Origin: DASVTR01 sp036382855
GTDB lineage: Bacteria; Acidobacteriota; Blastocatellia; Pyrinomonadales; Pyrinomonadaceae
Direction: 5' to 3'
Assembly (NCBI GenBank): GCA_036382855.1
Contig: DASVPO010000029.1
Location: 1 to 64,000, forward strand
DNA: 64,000 nucleotides
A program made the position numbers and the translations under genes. Below the pieces are notes generated by a model. That model worked only from the letters and a program-made list of their open reading frames with translations, made no database searches and was not told the origin of the DNA. How positions within the stretch are numbered: position 1 is the first letter of the stretch; each line of letters opens with the position of its first letter. Below are positions 43,348 through 52,021 of this stretch, one piece after another.

Positions 43348-43767
43348 CTAGAGCGGTAGCTGCTGCTGTCGGTCGTTTGCTTCTTTCAGCGAAGCTCTGA
43401 ATTGCGAGGGCGTCAGACCGTACGCTCTTTTGAAGTCTTTGGCGAAGTGGCTTTGGTCTCTCATCCCGACTTTGTTCATCACTTCCTTAATGCTCAGCAG
43501 ATTGTCTTCAAGAAGTATCTTTGCTCGCTGCATCCTGACCGTCTTGAGATGGCGAACGTAGGTCTGGCCCGTTTCCGACTTGAAGAGATGACACAGATGC
43601 CAGATTGAAAGATGCACGGCCGCCGCCACCCTTTCCAGAGACAAATCGCGCTGGTAGTTCTCTTCGATGAAGGCTATCGCCTTACGCACTCTCGCATCCA
43701 TCGGCTGCAAGAGCGGGCCGTGTCCACTCGGTTCGGGTTGGCGTCTCTCGTTAACAATCATCTGCAT
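43348..43767 (-). CDS. Short AraC-type DNA-binding regulator
   Basis: A 139-residue protein made almost only of the AraC double helix-turn-helix: ARVRKAIAFIEENYQRDLSLERVAAAVHLSIWHLCHLFKSETG in the first half and the second helix pair in LLSIKEVMNKVGMRDQSHFAKDFKRAYGLTPSQFR. There is no ligand-binding domain, so its activity probably depends on expression level or on another factor. It lies ahead of the beta-helix gene. Repeated CTTGTTAC elements stand upstream of it (43798-43905). Confidence 0.85.
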   Translation of the reverse strand: MQMIVNERRQPEPSGHGPLLQPMDARVRKAIAFIEENYQRDLSLERVAAAVHLSIWHLCHLFKSETGQTYVRHLKTVRMQRAKILLEDNLLSIKEVMNKVGMRDQSHFAKDFKRAYGLTPSQFRASLKEANDRQQQLPL

Positions 43768-43797
43768 GGCTTTTAACTCTTGCGGGGACGTGTTTCA

Positions 43798-43905
43798 CTT
43801 GTTACCACTCGTTTCACCGTCGCAACACAGCTTAAACTGACCTGCCAACGAGTTCAACCCTTATCCGTTGGCGAATCTTGTTACATCCAAGCCCTTCTTG
43901 TTACC
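43798..43905. promoter_or_regulatory. Three CTTGTTAC direct repeats upstream of the araC-type gene
   Basis: CTTGTTAC occurs at 43798, 43877 and 43897 in the same orientation. The last two are 20 bases apart, two helical turns, as expected for AraC-family sites. The proposed role as an autoregulatory or upstream operator is inferred. Confidence 0.4.
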
Positions 43906-43956
43906 GGGTTGGCGGGTTTTGCGGCCGGGTTTAGGGAGAGCGAGGCGAGTGCGTTC

Positions 43957-45852
43957 TCAATCCGAGCGAAGATAAACGGCGGCGCTCCAACGGGAAAGAG
44001 TAACGGTAGGTTCGATTGTTTGACCTGCTCCGATGAGCGGCGGAGGGCCAACTCCTTGCGGCTCACCGCCATACAACGCATCACTGCTCCACAACGCAAG
44101 CTTCCATTCATCGCCCGCAAGCTTAACTGTCATGCTTTGCTCCGACGCAGAGAGATTACAGAGCACGAGAGCCTCTGAGGCTGAAACATCACCGCGGCTA
44201 ATGCTCATACATTGTCGCTCTTCGTCATACTCGACCTGCGTTCTCTCCTTATCGCAGTTTGCGAGAGAGGGTGTGCGCTGGCGTAGAGCGATTAGGTCTC
44301 GATATAAGCGTAGCAGTTCTGCGTGCGGAGATTGATTGAGAAGCTGCCAGTTGAGCTTGGAGCGCTCGAAGGTTCCGGGTGCTTGCGGGTCTGCAAACTC
44401 GCGCCCCTGCGCATAGGGTGCATACTCGCGTTTGCGTCCACGCCGGACATTTTCGATAAGCAGCGCGTCCGTGTGGCTTGTGAAATAATAGAAGGGAGAG
44501 GTTTCGCCGTACTCCTCTCCCATGAAGAGCATTGGCAGATTCGGCGCGCAAAGAAGAATCAAGGCCGCCAGTTTTTGCTGTTCGAGCGAGACAAGCGCAG
44601 AGAGGCGCTGTCCCCAATAGCTGTTGGCGATCTGGTCGTGGTTCTGTATGAAGACGACGAACTGCTCGCCCGGACGATTGACGCTCGACGTGCCATGACG
44701 CTTGCGCCTGTAGCTTGATTTTCGTCCGTCGTTGACGAAGCCTGAGGCTATAGCCTTTCGCAAATCGCTGAGGCGTCCGAAGTCTGCAAAGTAGCCGCGC
44801 CGGGTCCTGGTCAGAAGCGCGTGCAGCGAATGATGAAAGTCGTCGCTCCATTGAGCGTTGAAGCCGTAGCCACATTCTGATTGCGGGCTGATGACGCGCA
44901 CGTCGTTGAGGTCGCTTTCCGCGATGAGCCACGCGGCGCGATTGAGGCGTGCGGCCTGCTGCGCAAACTCGTCCGCAATCTCCGCAAGAATGTGGCGCGG
45001 GCTACTGTCGTGTATGCGATGAATGGCGTCGAGGCGCAAGGCGTCCACGTGATACTCGGTCAGCCAGTAGAGCGCGTTGTCTATGAAGAAGCGGCGAACG
45101 CCGTCGCTCTCCGGGCCGTCGAAGTTGATGGCCTCGCCCCAGGGCGTTTGGTAAGTACTGCTGAAATAGTTTGCATAGTCTGCGAGATAATTTCCTTCCG
45201 GCCCCAGATGGTTGTAGACGACATCGAGGACGACGGCGAGGCCCGCTTGATGGCAGGCATCAACTAATCGCTTCAACTCATGCGGCCCGCCGTAGGTTGA
45301 CTGCGGCGCGTAGAGGTGAACGCCGTCGTAGCCCCAGTTGCGGCCGCCCGGAAACTCCGCGACGGGCATTAACTCTATGGCTGTGATGCCCAGTTGCTTG
45401 AGGTAAGGAAGGCGCTGGATTATCGCGCTGAAAGTTCCTTCAGGCGTGAAAGTCCCGACGTGAAGCTCGTAGATTAAAAATTTTTGCAGCGGAAGGCCGC
45501 GCCAGTCTGCGTCGGCCCAGGCGTAGGCTTGCGGCTCAAGGACGCGAGATGGCCCATGCACGCCAGCAGGCTGCCAGCGTGAGACGGGGTCCGGCCGAGA
45601 GCTATCGCCGTCAATCACGTAAGTGTAATCAGCGCCCGCTTGCAAGTCAGGGATGACTACTTCAAAAACATCTCCGTCAACGCGCCGCATCGGAATCAAC
45701 TGCCGACGCGCGCCAGCCACTCTGACAGACAACTGCTTCGCACGCGGGGACCAGACGCGAAAACGAACGCCGCCGCTCTTGAGCCGCTGCGCACCCATCT
45801 CTAATTCCCAGAGAACATTTGTTTGCTGCTTCAGGCTTCTTTCCAGTGACAT
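43957..45852 (-). CDS. treZ: Malto-oligosyltrehalose trehalohydrolase
   Basis: A 631-residue GH13 enzyme that releases trehalose from maltooligosyl-trehalose. It starts with a CBM48-like E-set region (GGVRFRVWSPRAKQLSVRV). The GH13 catalytic regions include VVLDVVYNHLGPEGNY, the nucleophile Asp in HVDALRLDAIHRI and the acid/base Glu in WLIAESDLND, ending with FVVFIQNHDQIANS. The normal partner TreY is not in the window. The ATG at 45852 follows GAAGG; an internal ATG at 45799 would give the shorter usual family start. It is divergent from treS, with 165 bases between the starts. Confidence 0.93.
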   Translation of the reverse strand: MSLERSLKQQTNVLWELEMGAQRLKSGGVRFRVWSPRAKQLSVRVAGARRQLIPMRRVDGDVFEVVIPDLQAGADYTYVIDGDSSRPDPVSRWQPAGVHGPSRVLEPQAYAWADADWRGLPLQKFLIYELHVGTFTPEGTFSAIIQRLPYLKQLGITAIELMPVAEFPGGRNWGYDGVHLYAPQSTYGGPHELKRLVDACHQAGLAVVLDVVYNHLGPEGNYLADYANYFSSTYQTPWGEAINFDGPESDGVRRFFIDNALYWLTEYHVDALRLDAIHRIHDSSPRHILAEIADEFAQQAARLNRAAWLIAESDLNDVRVISPQSECGYGFNAQWSDDFHHSLHALLTRTRRGYFADFGRLSDLRKAIASGFVNDGRKSSYRRKRHGTSSVNRPGEQFVVFIQNHDQIANSYWGQRLSALVSLEQQKLAALILLCAPNLPMLFMGEEYGETSPFYYFTSHTDALLIENVRRGRKREYAPYAQGREFADPQAPGTFERSKLNWQLLNQSPHAELLRLYRDLIALRQRTPSLANCDKERTQVEYDEERQCMSISRGDVSASEALVLCNLSASEQSMTVKLAGDEWKLALWSSDALYGGEPQGVGPPPLIGAGQTIEPTVTLSRWSAAVYLRSD

Positions 45853-46017
45853 CGCATTCGCCTTCAAGCCCTGCGCTCGAAAATCCAGACAGGATTTCTC
45901 AATCCGCCCACGATGCCGGGAGTTTTTCGTTTTCGCGTCTTGCATTGATAGCAAACTTGCGGCTATCTTGCGAGAAATTATTACGAGTCTGAATGTGAAG
46001 AGGGATGGCTGAGTTAG

Positions 46018-47670
46018 ATGGCTGAGTCGGACAAACTCCGTGACGACCCTTTCTGGTACAAGGACGCGATTTTTTATGAAGTCTACGTGCGCGGCTTTTA
46101 TGATTCCAACGCCGACGGCATCGGCGACTTTCGCGGTCTGACGCAAAAGCTCGACTACCTGCAATGGCTCGGCATTGATTGTATCTGGCTGCTGCCAATG
46201 TACGCTTCGCCTCTGCGCGACGGCGGCTACGACATCTCCGACTACTACTCTATGCTGCCCGAATACGGCACGCTCGAAGATTTCAGAGAGTTTCTCAAAG
46301 AGGCGCATGGTCGCGGCTTGCGCGTCATCGCAGACCTCGTCGTCAACCACACATCCGACCAGCACCCATGGTTTCAGGAAGCGCGCAGTTCACCAAATTC
46401 GCCCAAGCGCGATTGGTACGTCTGGAGCGAGACGACCGACAGATATGCTGAGGCGCGAATCATCTTCACGGACACGGAGCAATCAAACTGGACCTGGGAC
46501 GAGGAAGCGCAGGCTTTCTTCTGGCATCGCTTCTTCAGCCACCAGCCGGACCTCAACTACGACAACCCGCACGTCCGGCAGGCGATGCTCGACGTGGTTG
46601 ACTTCTGGCTTGGCCTAGGCATTGATGGCTTTCGCGTTGACGCCGTTCCCTATCTCTACGAGCGCGAAGGCACTAACTGCGAGAATCTCCCGGAGACTCA
46701 CGCGTTTCTGAAAACTCTGCGCGCACACGTCGCCGCTCGTTATCCGAACGCGTTATTGTTGGCCGAGGCGAACCAGTGGCCTGAAGATGTAGTTGAATAC
46801 TTCGGCAGCGGCGACGAGTTTCAGATGGGCTATCATTTTCCGATTATGCCGCGCCTCTTTATGGCGCTCAGGCAGGAAGACCGCCGCCCGATTGTGGAGA
46901 TACTTGAACGCACGCCGCCCATTCCTGAGAATTGCCAGTGGGGAATGTTTCTGCGCAACCACGACGAATTGACTCTGGAGATGGTGACGGACGAAGAGCG
47001 CGACTATCTCTATAAAGAGTATGCGAAGGATAAAAGGATGCGCCTTAACGTCGGGATTCGTCGTCGGCTCGCACCGTTGCTGGAGAACGGACAGCGGCGC
47101 ATCAAGCTCCTTCACGGTCTGCTTTTCAGTCTGCCCGGCAGCCCGTTTCTTTACTACGGCGACGAGATAGGAATGGGCGACAACATTTATCTTGGCGACC
47201 GCGACGGCGTGCGCACGCCTATGCAGTGGTCCGCCGACCGCAACGCAGGATTCTCGCGTGCTGATTTCGAGCAGCTTTATTTTCCAGTCATCAGCAATCC
47301 TGTTTACGGCTTCCAGTCGGTTAACGTTGAGGCGCAGCAGCGTTATGATAGCTCGCTGCTACACTGGATACGGCAGATGATTCACCTGCGCAAGCAGCAT
47401 CCGGCCTTCGGGCGCGGCTCGATAGATTTTATCAAGCCCTCAAACCGCAGGATTTTCGCCTTCACGCGCGAGCATGAGGGAGACACTGTTTTGTGCGTCT
47501 TCAATCTCTCGCAGTTTCCGCAGCCGGCCGAGCTTGACTTGAGCGCGCACGCGGGCGCTGTGCCGGTTGAGATGCGAGGCGCAACTGAATTTCCGGCCAT
47601 CGGCGCGCAGGCTTATCAACTCGCGTTCGGGCCCTTTGGCTTCTACTGGTTTATCTTGAAGAAGCAATAA
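46018..47670 (+). CDS. treS: Trehalose synthase / maltose alpha-D-glucosyltransferase
   Basis: A 550-residue GH13 enzyme that interconverts maltose and trehalose. It opens with WYKDAIFYEVYVRGFYDSN, which is typical of TreS, and shows GH13 regions VIADLVVNHTSDQHPWF, GIDGFRVDAVPYLYERE (nucleophile), LLLAEANQWPEDV (Glu acid/base) and MFLRNHDELTLEM. No C-terminal maltokinase domain is present. The ATG at 46018 lies in a duplicated GATGGCTGAGT (46004-46014 and 46017-46027), so a six-codon frame from 46005 overlaps its start. It is followed after 33 bases by otsAB. Confidence 0.93.
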   Translation: MAESDKLRDDPFWYKDAIFYEVYVRGFYDSNADGIGDFRGLTQKLDYLQWLGIDCIWLLPMYASPLRDGGYDISDYYSMLPEYGTLEDFREFLKEAHGRGLRVIADLVVNHTSDQHPWFQEARSSPNSPKRDWYVWSETTDRYAEARIIFTDTEQSNWTWDEEAQAFFWHRFFSHQPDLNYDNPHVRQAMLDVVDFWLGLGIDGFRVDAVPYLYEREGTNCENLPETHAFLKTLRAHVAARYPNALLLAEANQWPEDVVEYFGSGDEFQMGYHFPIMPRLFMALRQEDRRPIVEILERTPPIPENCQWGMFLRNHDELTLEMVTDEERDYLYKEYAKDKRMRLNVGIRRRLAPLLENGQRRIKLLHGLLFSLPGSPFLYYGDEIGMGDNIYLGDRDGVRTPMQWSADRNAGFSRADFEQLYFPVISNPVYGFQSVNVEAQQRYDSSLLHWIRQMIHLRKQHPAFGRGSIDFIKPSNRRIFAFTREHEGDTVLCVFNLSQFPQPAELDLSAHAGAVPVEMRGATEFPAIGAQAYQLAFGPFGFYWFILKKQ

Positions 47671-47703
47671 ACTTTTTTTCGGACGAACAAGGGGAGGTTT
47701 TTT

Positions 47704-49956
47704 ATGTCAGTAAATCTTCAGGACGGCAATCGCCTGATTGTCGTCTCTAATCGCCTGCCTTTCACACTCAAGCGTGCGAGCGACGGCTGGCGCACGGAGC
47801 GCAGCACGGGCGGCCTTGCAACCGCGATGGGCCCAATTCTTGAACGTATGCATGGCCTCTGGATTGGCTGGTCCGGCGACGCTTCCGACACGGCAGACGC
47901 AAAGCGGCGCAAACTCCTCGACCGCTGGGCCGAGCGCCAGCGTTACCACGCCGTTGACCTCCCGCCCGACGTAGTCGAGGGCTTCTACGAAGGCTACGCC
48001 AATCAGGCCATCTGGCCGCTCTTCCATTACTTCCCGCTGCTGATGAAGTTTGACCCCGAACACTGGCGGGCTTACATCGAAGCCAACCGTCGCTTCCGTG
48101 ATGTCGTGCTCGAACACTACCGTCCCGGCGACCTCATCTGGATTCACGACTACCAGTTGATGCTCCTCCCGCAACTCTTGCGCGAAGCCCTGCCGGATGC
48201 GCGCATAGGTTTCTTCCTACACATCCCTTTTCCCTCTTCGGCCGTCTTCCGCCTGCTGCCACGACGCGACGAGCTGCTGCGCGGACTGCTCGGAGCAGAC
48301 TACATAGCCTTTCACACCTACGGCTACCTACAGAACTTCCGCGCCTCCACGCTCCGCATCCTGGGCATTGACAGTAGTATGGATCGCGTCGAAATCGGCG
48401 GTCGCACCGTGAGGCTCGACGCGCTGCCCATCGGCATCGCCCCCGGAGAGTTTACAAACCTTTTAGAGACTGATGACGAGACCAGAAACCGCCGCATGGA
48501 GATTCGACAGCGCTTCAAGAATCGCCACCTGCTGCTCTCCGTTGACCGTCTTGACTACACCAAAGGCATCCCCGAACGCCTGCGTACCTTCCGTCGCCTG
48601 CTCGGTCAAGCGCCGGATTTGCGCGGGCGCGCAGTGCTGCTGCAAGTCGCCGTTCCCTCGCGCGAAGTGATTACGATGTACAAGGAACTGCGGCAGGAGG
48701 TTGACGAACTCGTCGGCAAGATTAACGGCGAATTCAGCACGCCCGACTGGACGCCCATCGTCTACTTGCGTCGCGGCATCCCGCGCTCCGAACTCGTCGC
48801 GCTCTACGCGGCCGCAGACCTCGCGTGGGTCACGCCCTTGCGCGACGGGCTTAATCTCGTTGCCAAAGAGTATGTCGCCTGCCAGCGCGATAGAGCGGGC
48901 GTGCTCGTCCTCAGCGAATTCGCCGGAGCAGCAGCCGAAATGGGCGAAGCCCTCCTCGTTAACCCTTACGACGAAGAGCGGACGGCTGAAACGATAGAGC
49001 GCGCTCTTTCGCTCTCCGTGGAGGAACGACGCGAGCGCATGTCGGCCCTGTACAAGCGCGTCGTCCGCAACAACGTCTTTGCATGGAGCGACCGCTTCAT
49101 CGCTAATCTGCAAGAGGCGGACGAAGACCGCACCGGCCGCCCCAACGAGAAACCCACGCGCCTTCCCATCGCTGATGTCGTCGCGGCCTTCCGTCAGTCC
49201 GGGCGCAGGCTGCTGCTCCTTGACCACGACGGTACGCTCGTTCCTTACGCGCCTCGACCGCAGGATGCCGCACCGTGGCCGGAGCTACTGCGCGTCTTGG
49301 GCCAACTCTCCGCCAATCCGGCCAACGTCGTCGCCGTTATCTCCGGCAGGTCGCGCAAGGATCTGGAAACATGGTTTGGACAGGTCAAGGGATTGTGGCT
49401 GGCCGCAGAGCATGGCGCGATTATGCGTTCGCCCGTCAACAGCAAGTGGGAACTCTACCGCCCCGAGCAGACGGCCGAGTGGAAGTCGCAGGTCAATCCT
49501 GTGCTTGAACACTTCGTCAATCGCACGCCCGGCAGCTTCATCGAAGAGAAAGAGTTTTCCATCGTCTGGCACTATCGCATGTCTGACCCGGAGTTTGGCG
49601 AGTGGCTGGCTAATGAGCTTGGCGCAAACCTTGAGCAGATGTTGGCGGAAACAGAGCTAAAGGTTTACCGCAGCCAGAAGTCGGTCGAAGTCAAGCCGGT
49701 CTGGGCGGACAAGGGCGAAGTACTCGCGCGTCTTCTTAAAGCCTGCCCTGAGCCTTCGTTCTGTCTCGCAGCCGGTGACGATAGAACGGACGAAGACCTC
49801 TTCGCACGACTACCAGAAACAGCATGGCCCGTCCACATCGGCGACAACCGCACGCGAGCGCGCTTCTGCCTCTCCAACCCGCAGGAACTAGGCCAGCTAA
49901 TAGAGCAACTTGCGGCGGCAGACACGCACGGCAAAGCTTCAACCGCATCAAGCTAG
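47704..49956 (+). CDS. otsAB: Fused trehalose-6-phosphate synthase/phosphatase
   Basis: A 750-residue bifunctional enzyme that makes trehalose-6-phosphate from UDP-glucose and glucose-6-phosphate and then dephosphorylates it. The GT20 synthase part (about 1-480) has VVSNRLPF, RSTGGLATAMGPIL, WIHDYQLMLLPQLLR, VDRLDYTKGIPERL and PLRDGLNLVAKEYVACQ. The phosphatase part (about 500-745) is HAD-type, with LLLDHDGTLVPYAP, VVAVISGRSRKDLE and AAGDDRTDEDLFARL. The fusion order is synthase then phosphatase. GGGGAGG followed by six T precedes the ATG. A hairpin terminator follows. Confidence 0.95.
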   Translation: MSVNLQDGNRLIVVSNRLPFTLKRASDGWRTERSTGGLATAMGPILERMHGLWIGWSGDASDTADAKRRKLLDRWAERQRYHAVDLPPDVVEGFYEGYANQAIWPLFHYFPLLMKFDPEHWRAYIEANRRFRDVVLEHYRPGDLIWIHDYQLMLLPQLLREALPDARIGFFLHIPFPSSAVFRLLPRRDELLRGLLGADYIAFHTYGYLQNFRASTLRILGIDSSMDRVEIGGRTVRLDALPIGIAPGEFTNLLETDDETRNRRMEIRQRFKNRHLLLSVDRLDYTKGIPERLRTFRRLLGQAPDLRGRAVLLQVAVPSREVITMYKELRQEVDELVGKINGEFSTPDWTPIVYLRRGIPRSELVALYAAADLAWVTPLRDGLNLVAKEYVACQRDRAGVLVLSEFAGAAAEMGEALLVNPYDEERTAETIERALSLSVEERRERMSALYKRVVRNNVFAWSDRFIANLQEADEDRTGRPNEKPTRLPIADVVAAFRQSGRRLLLLDHDGTLVPYAPRPQDAAPWPELLRVLGQLSANPANVVAVISGRSRKDLETWFGQVKGLWLAAEHGAIMRSPVNSKWELYRPEQTAEWKSQVNPVLEHFVNRTPGSFIEEKEFSIVWHYRMSDPEFGEWLANELGANLEQMLAETELKVYRSQKSVEVKPVWADKGEVLARLLKACPEPSFCLAAGDDRTDEDLFARLPETAWPVHIGDNRTRARFCLSNPQELGQLIEQLAAADTHGKASTASS

Positions 49957-49996
49957 CGCAGCGCTCGCGCGCACTAATAGCACCCACGAAAAACTT

Positions 49997-50032
49997 AAAG
50001 GGTGAGGCTTTCAAATGAAAGTCTCACCCTTT
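49997..50032. terminator. Hairpin terminator between otsAB and the BON gene
   Basis: AAAGGGTGAGGCTTTC and GAAAGTCTCACCCTTT (49997-50012 and 50017-50032) form a 16-bp stem with a single G-T pair and a four-base loop, between convergent genes. Terminal A/T pairs support both directions. Confidence 0.8.
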
Positions 50033-50065
50033 CGCTTAACAGGCGCGTCGAGCGCGTTTCCGTCT

Positions 50066-50632
50066 TTAGAACGGCTCCGACTCTTCGCCCTCAACACGCA
50101 GGTTGTTCACGACCGCGAAAGCTCCCGGCACACCGCGCGCTGCGATGTATGCGAGTTGTTTGTCGCCCTTGTTTGAGACCACGCCTTCGAGCGCAATCTG
50201 CCCGCGATTAACGATGATGTGAAGCGAAGGATTCACACCCCTCATATAACGGTAGAGCGCGCCCGTGCGAACCAGCGTGCGATATGTCTGCACGCGCAGC
50301 CTGTCGTCGAAAGGCGAGAGCGGCAGGACCTCTATGTTGTTGACGACCCGCTCGACGCCGTTAATCTTCCCTATGCGGCGCTCCGCATCCTTGCGCGTCG
50401 AAGGACGCACAACCTGCCCGTACAACGTGACCGTACTACCGTCAATCTTGTAGGCCAGATTGTCCCAGATGCCGTAATACGGCAACGTCACCAACTCCTT
50501 GCGCACCTTTTTAGCCATCTGCTGCTCGCTGAAAGCCTGCGCGTTGGCCGCGACGGGAGCAACGAACGACGCCGCCGCCGCAATCGCCAAGCCTGCGACG
50601 AGGGCGATAATTCTATGCTTAAACGTTCTCAT
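50066..50632 (-). CDS. Exported protein with two BON domains
   Basis: A 188-residue protein with a signal peptide (RIIALVAGLAIAAAASFVAPVAANAQ). It has two BON domains: KKVRKELVTLPYYGIWDNLAYKIDGSTVTLYGQV (about 40-110) and LYRYMRGVNPSLHIIVNRGQIALEGVV (about 120-180). BON domains bind lipid membranes, as in OsmY, and usually help periplasmic stress resistance. The start at 50632 follows GGGGTGA by eight bases; a start at 50653, directly behind the marR stop, is an alternative. It is co-transcribed with the MarR gene. Confidence 0.85.
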   Translation of the reverse strand: MRTFKHRIIALVAGLAIAAAASFVAPVAANAQAFSEQQMAKKVRKELVTLPYYGIWDNLAYKIDGSTVTLYGQVVRPSTRKDAERRIGKINGVERVVNNIEVLPLSPFDDRLRVQTYRTLVRTGALYRYMRGVNPSLHIIVNRGQIALEGVVSNKGDKQLAYIAARGVPGAFAVVNNLRVEGEESEPF

Positions 50633-50653
50633 TTCAACTTTCACCCCACTCAT

Positions 50654-51160
50654 TTACTTCTTCGGTTTCTCTACCTTTTTAGATGCAACTGCACGGCTGC
50701 GGATTGCCAGCTTCGATTCAAACTGTTCCAGCGCCCCGACAACTTTTTCCAGAGACGCTACGACCTGCGCACGCTCTTTCTCGTCCAGTTGACCGAGAGC
50801 GCGTGTGAAGATGTCGCGGCGGCGCTTGCGAAACTGGTCCACGAGCCGCTTGCCTTTTAATGAGAGCGCGACCAGCACCGTGCGCCTGTCGCCCGCGACC
50901 GTCTGGCGCTCAATCAATCCTTTGCGTATCAGCCTGTCTGTCAACTGCGTCACCGCCGGGGCTGAAATTCTCAGTTCACATGCCAGCCGCCCCGTCGGCA
51001 CAGCGCCGCTGCGCCTGAGCACTCTGAGCACCTGCGCCTGCGGCAGCGTCAAATCAAGCTCCGCCAGATGCTGCTGGTGCAAATCGAGCATAATCATGGA
51101 CATTACTTCGGCAAAGCCGTTGAGAATTTCATCCAGTTTTTCCGGCCCTGTGGCGCTCAT
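50654..51160 (-). CDS. MarR family transcriptional regulator
   Basis: A 168-residue winged-helix repressor. The core reads QVLRVLRRSGAVPTGRLACELRISAPAVTQLTDRLIRKGLIERQTVAGDRRTVLVALSLKGK in outline, with the wing motif DRRTVLVALS. It is followed directly by a BON-domain stress gene, so it likely controls it and itself. The divergent ECF sigma gene shares the promoter region. An imperfect palindrome CTTGAATATTTAAG upstream is a candidate site. Confidence 0.88.
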   Translation of the reverse strand: MSATGPEKLDEILNGFAEVMSMIMLDLHQQHLAELDLTLPQAQVLRVLRRSGAVPTGRLACELRISAPAVTQLTDRLIRKGLIERQTVAGDRRTVLVALSLKGKRLVDQFRKRRRDIFTRALGQLDEKERAQVVASLEKVVGALEQFESKLAIRSRAVASKKVEKPKK

Positions 51161-51185
51161 CGGCCGTCTCCATTCGCTTAAGTTG

Positions 51186-51199
51186 CTTGAATATTTAAG
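51186..51199. promoter_or_regulatory. Imperfect palindrome, candidate MarR operator
   Basis: CTTGAATATTTAAG lies between the marR-type and ECF sigma genes; only one base pair breaks the symmetry. Length and A/T-rich centre suit a MarR site. It is next to a TATAAT-like string (51209-51215). Confidence 0.35.
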
Positions 51200-51258
51200 A
51201 TGGCTTAACTATAATATGAGTTGCCATTGAAAATCGGGCGGTTTTTGCAGAAATTTGC

Positions 51259-51284
51259 GGAACTTAAGGCAATCCGAAACGTTT
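51259..51284 (+). promoter_or_regulatory. Candidate ECF promoter before the sigma gene
   Basis: GGAACTT at 51259 is followed 16 bases later by CGTT at 51280, the spacing and elements typical of ECF-type -35/-10 promoters. It lies just upstream of the ECF sigma gene, so it may be autoregulated. Confidence 0.4.
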
Positions 51285-51305
51285 ATTACGCTCGTATTTA
51301 AGATA

Positions 51306-51926
51306 ATGATGACGGCTGAAACTTATCCAATCTGGGGAAACATCGAACACGGGGAAGAAGCTGCCTTCGACGCTAAGCAGGCGGCTGATTGCGCGCTGGC
51401 AAAGAGGTCTGCCGGAGGCGACATGCAATCGTTTGCGGAGCTTTTCGAGCGCCACAATCGCAGAGTCTATTCTCTCTGCCTCCGTATGACGCAGAATCAA
51501 TCGGAAGCTGAAGACCTCGCGCAGGAAGTCTTCATACAGCTTTTCCGCAAGATAGGCTCATTTCGCGGCGAGTCTGCATTTACCACCTGGCTGCATCGCC
51601 TGACGGTCAATCAGGTCCTGATGCACTTTCGCAAACTGAAAGTCCGCGATGAAAAGACGACCGCAGACGGCGAGACGCCTGACCAGACCGTTCTCGGAAC
51701 GGAGAATCCAGACCGTATGCCTGTCGTTGACCGCATCGCGCTCGACAATGCGATTGCCCAACTTCCGCCCGGCTATCGCACCGTCTTCGTCCTCCATGAT
51801 GTCGAAGGCTACGAGCATGAGGAGATTGCTCGGATGCTCAACCGCTCGGTCGGGACATCCAAATCACAACTCCACAAGGCACGGCTGAAACTGCGGCGAC
51901 TGCTCAAGCGGATGAACGAAAGGTAA
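51306..51926 (+). CDS. ECF-type RNA polymerase sigma factor
   Basis: A 206-residue sigma factor. Region 2 is FAELFERHNRRVYSLCLRMTQNQSEAEDLAQEVFIQLFRKIGSFRGESAFTTWL in outline, with the DLAQEVF core. Region 4 is LDNAIAQLPPGYRTVFVLHDVEGYEHEEIARMLNRSVGTSKSQLHKARLKL. The ATG at 51306 (or 51309) follows the candidate ECF promoter. It is divergent from the MarR gene; the next gene downstream is a DUF1287 lipoprotein, 95 bases away, and no anti-sigma gene is adjacent. Confidence 0.9.
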   Translation: MMTAETYPIWGNIEHGEEAAFDAKQAADCALAKRSAGGDMQSFAELFERHNRRVYSLCLRMTQNQSEAEDLAQEVFIQLFRKIGSFRGESAFTTWLHRLTVNQVLMHFRKLKVRDEKTTADGETPDQTVLGTENPDRMPVVDRIALDNAIAQLPPGYRTVFVLHDVEGYEHEEIARMLNRSVGTSKSQLHKARLKLRRLLKRMNER

Positions 51927-52021
51927 GCGCCTCGGCTCGCCAAGCAGGCGTTGAAGCAACGTTTGCTCGCCGTGGCTATCACGCTTGACGAGCGCTTCCG
52001 TCGTGTCCGACACTGGCACGC

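Noticed and set aside
45853..46365. Extended treZ frame beyond the chosen start
   Set aside because: The extra 171 codons run antisense through the treS start, are not like TreZ, and a good ribosome site precedes the ATG at 45852.
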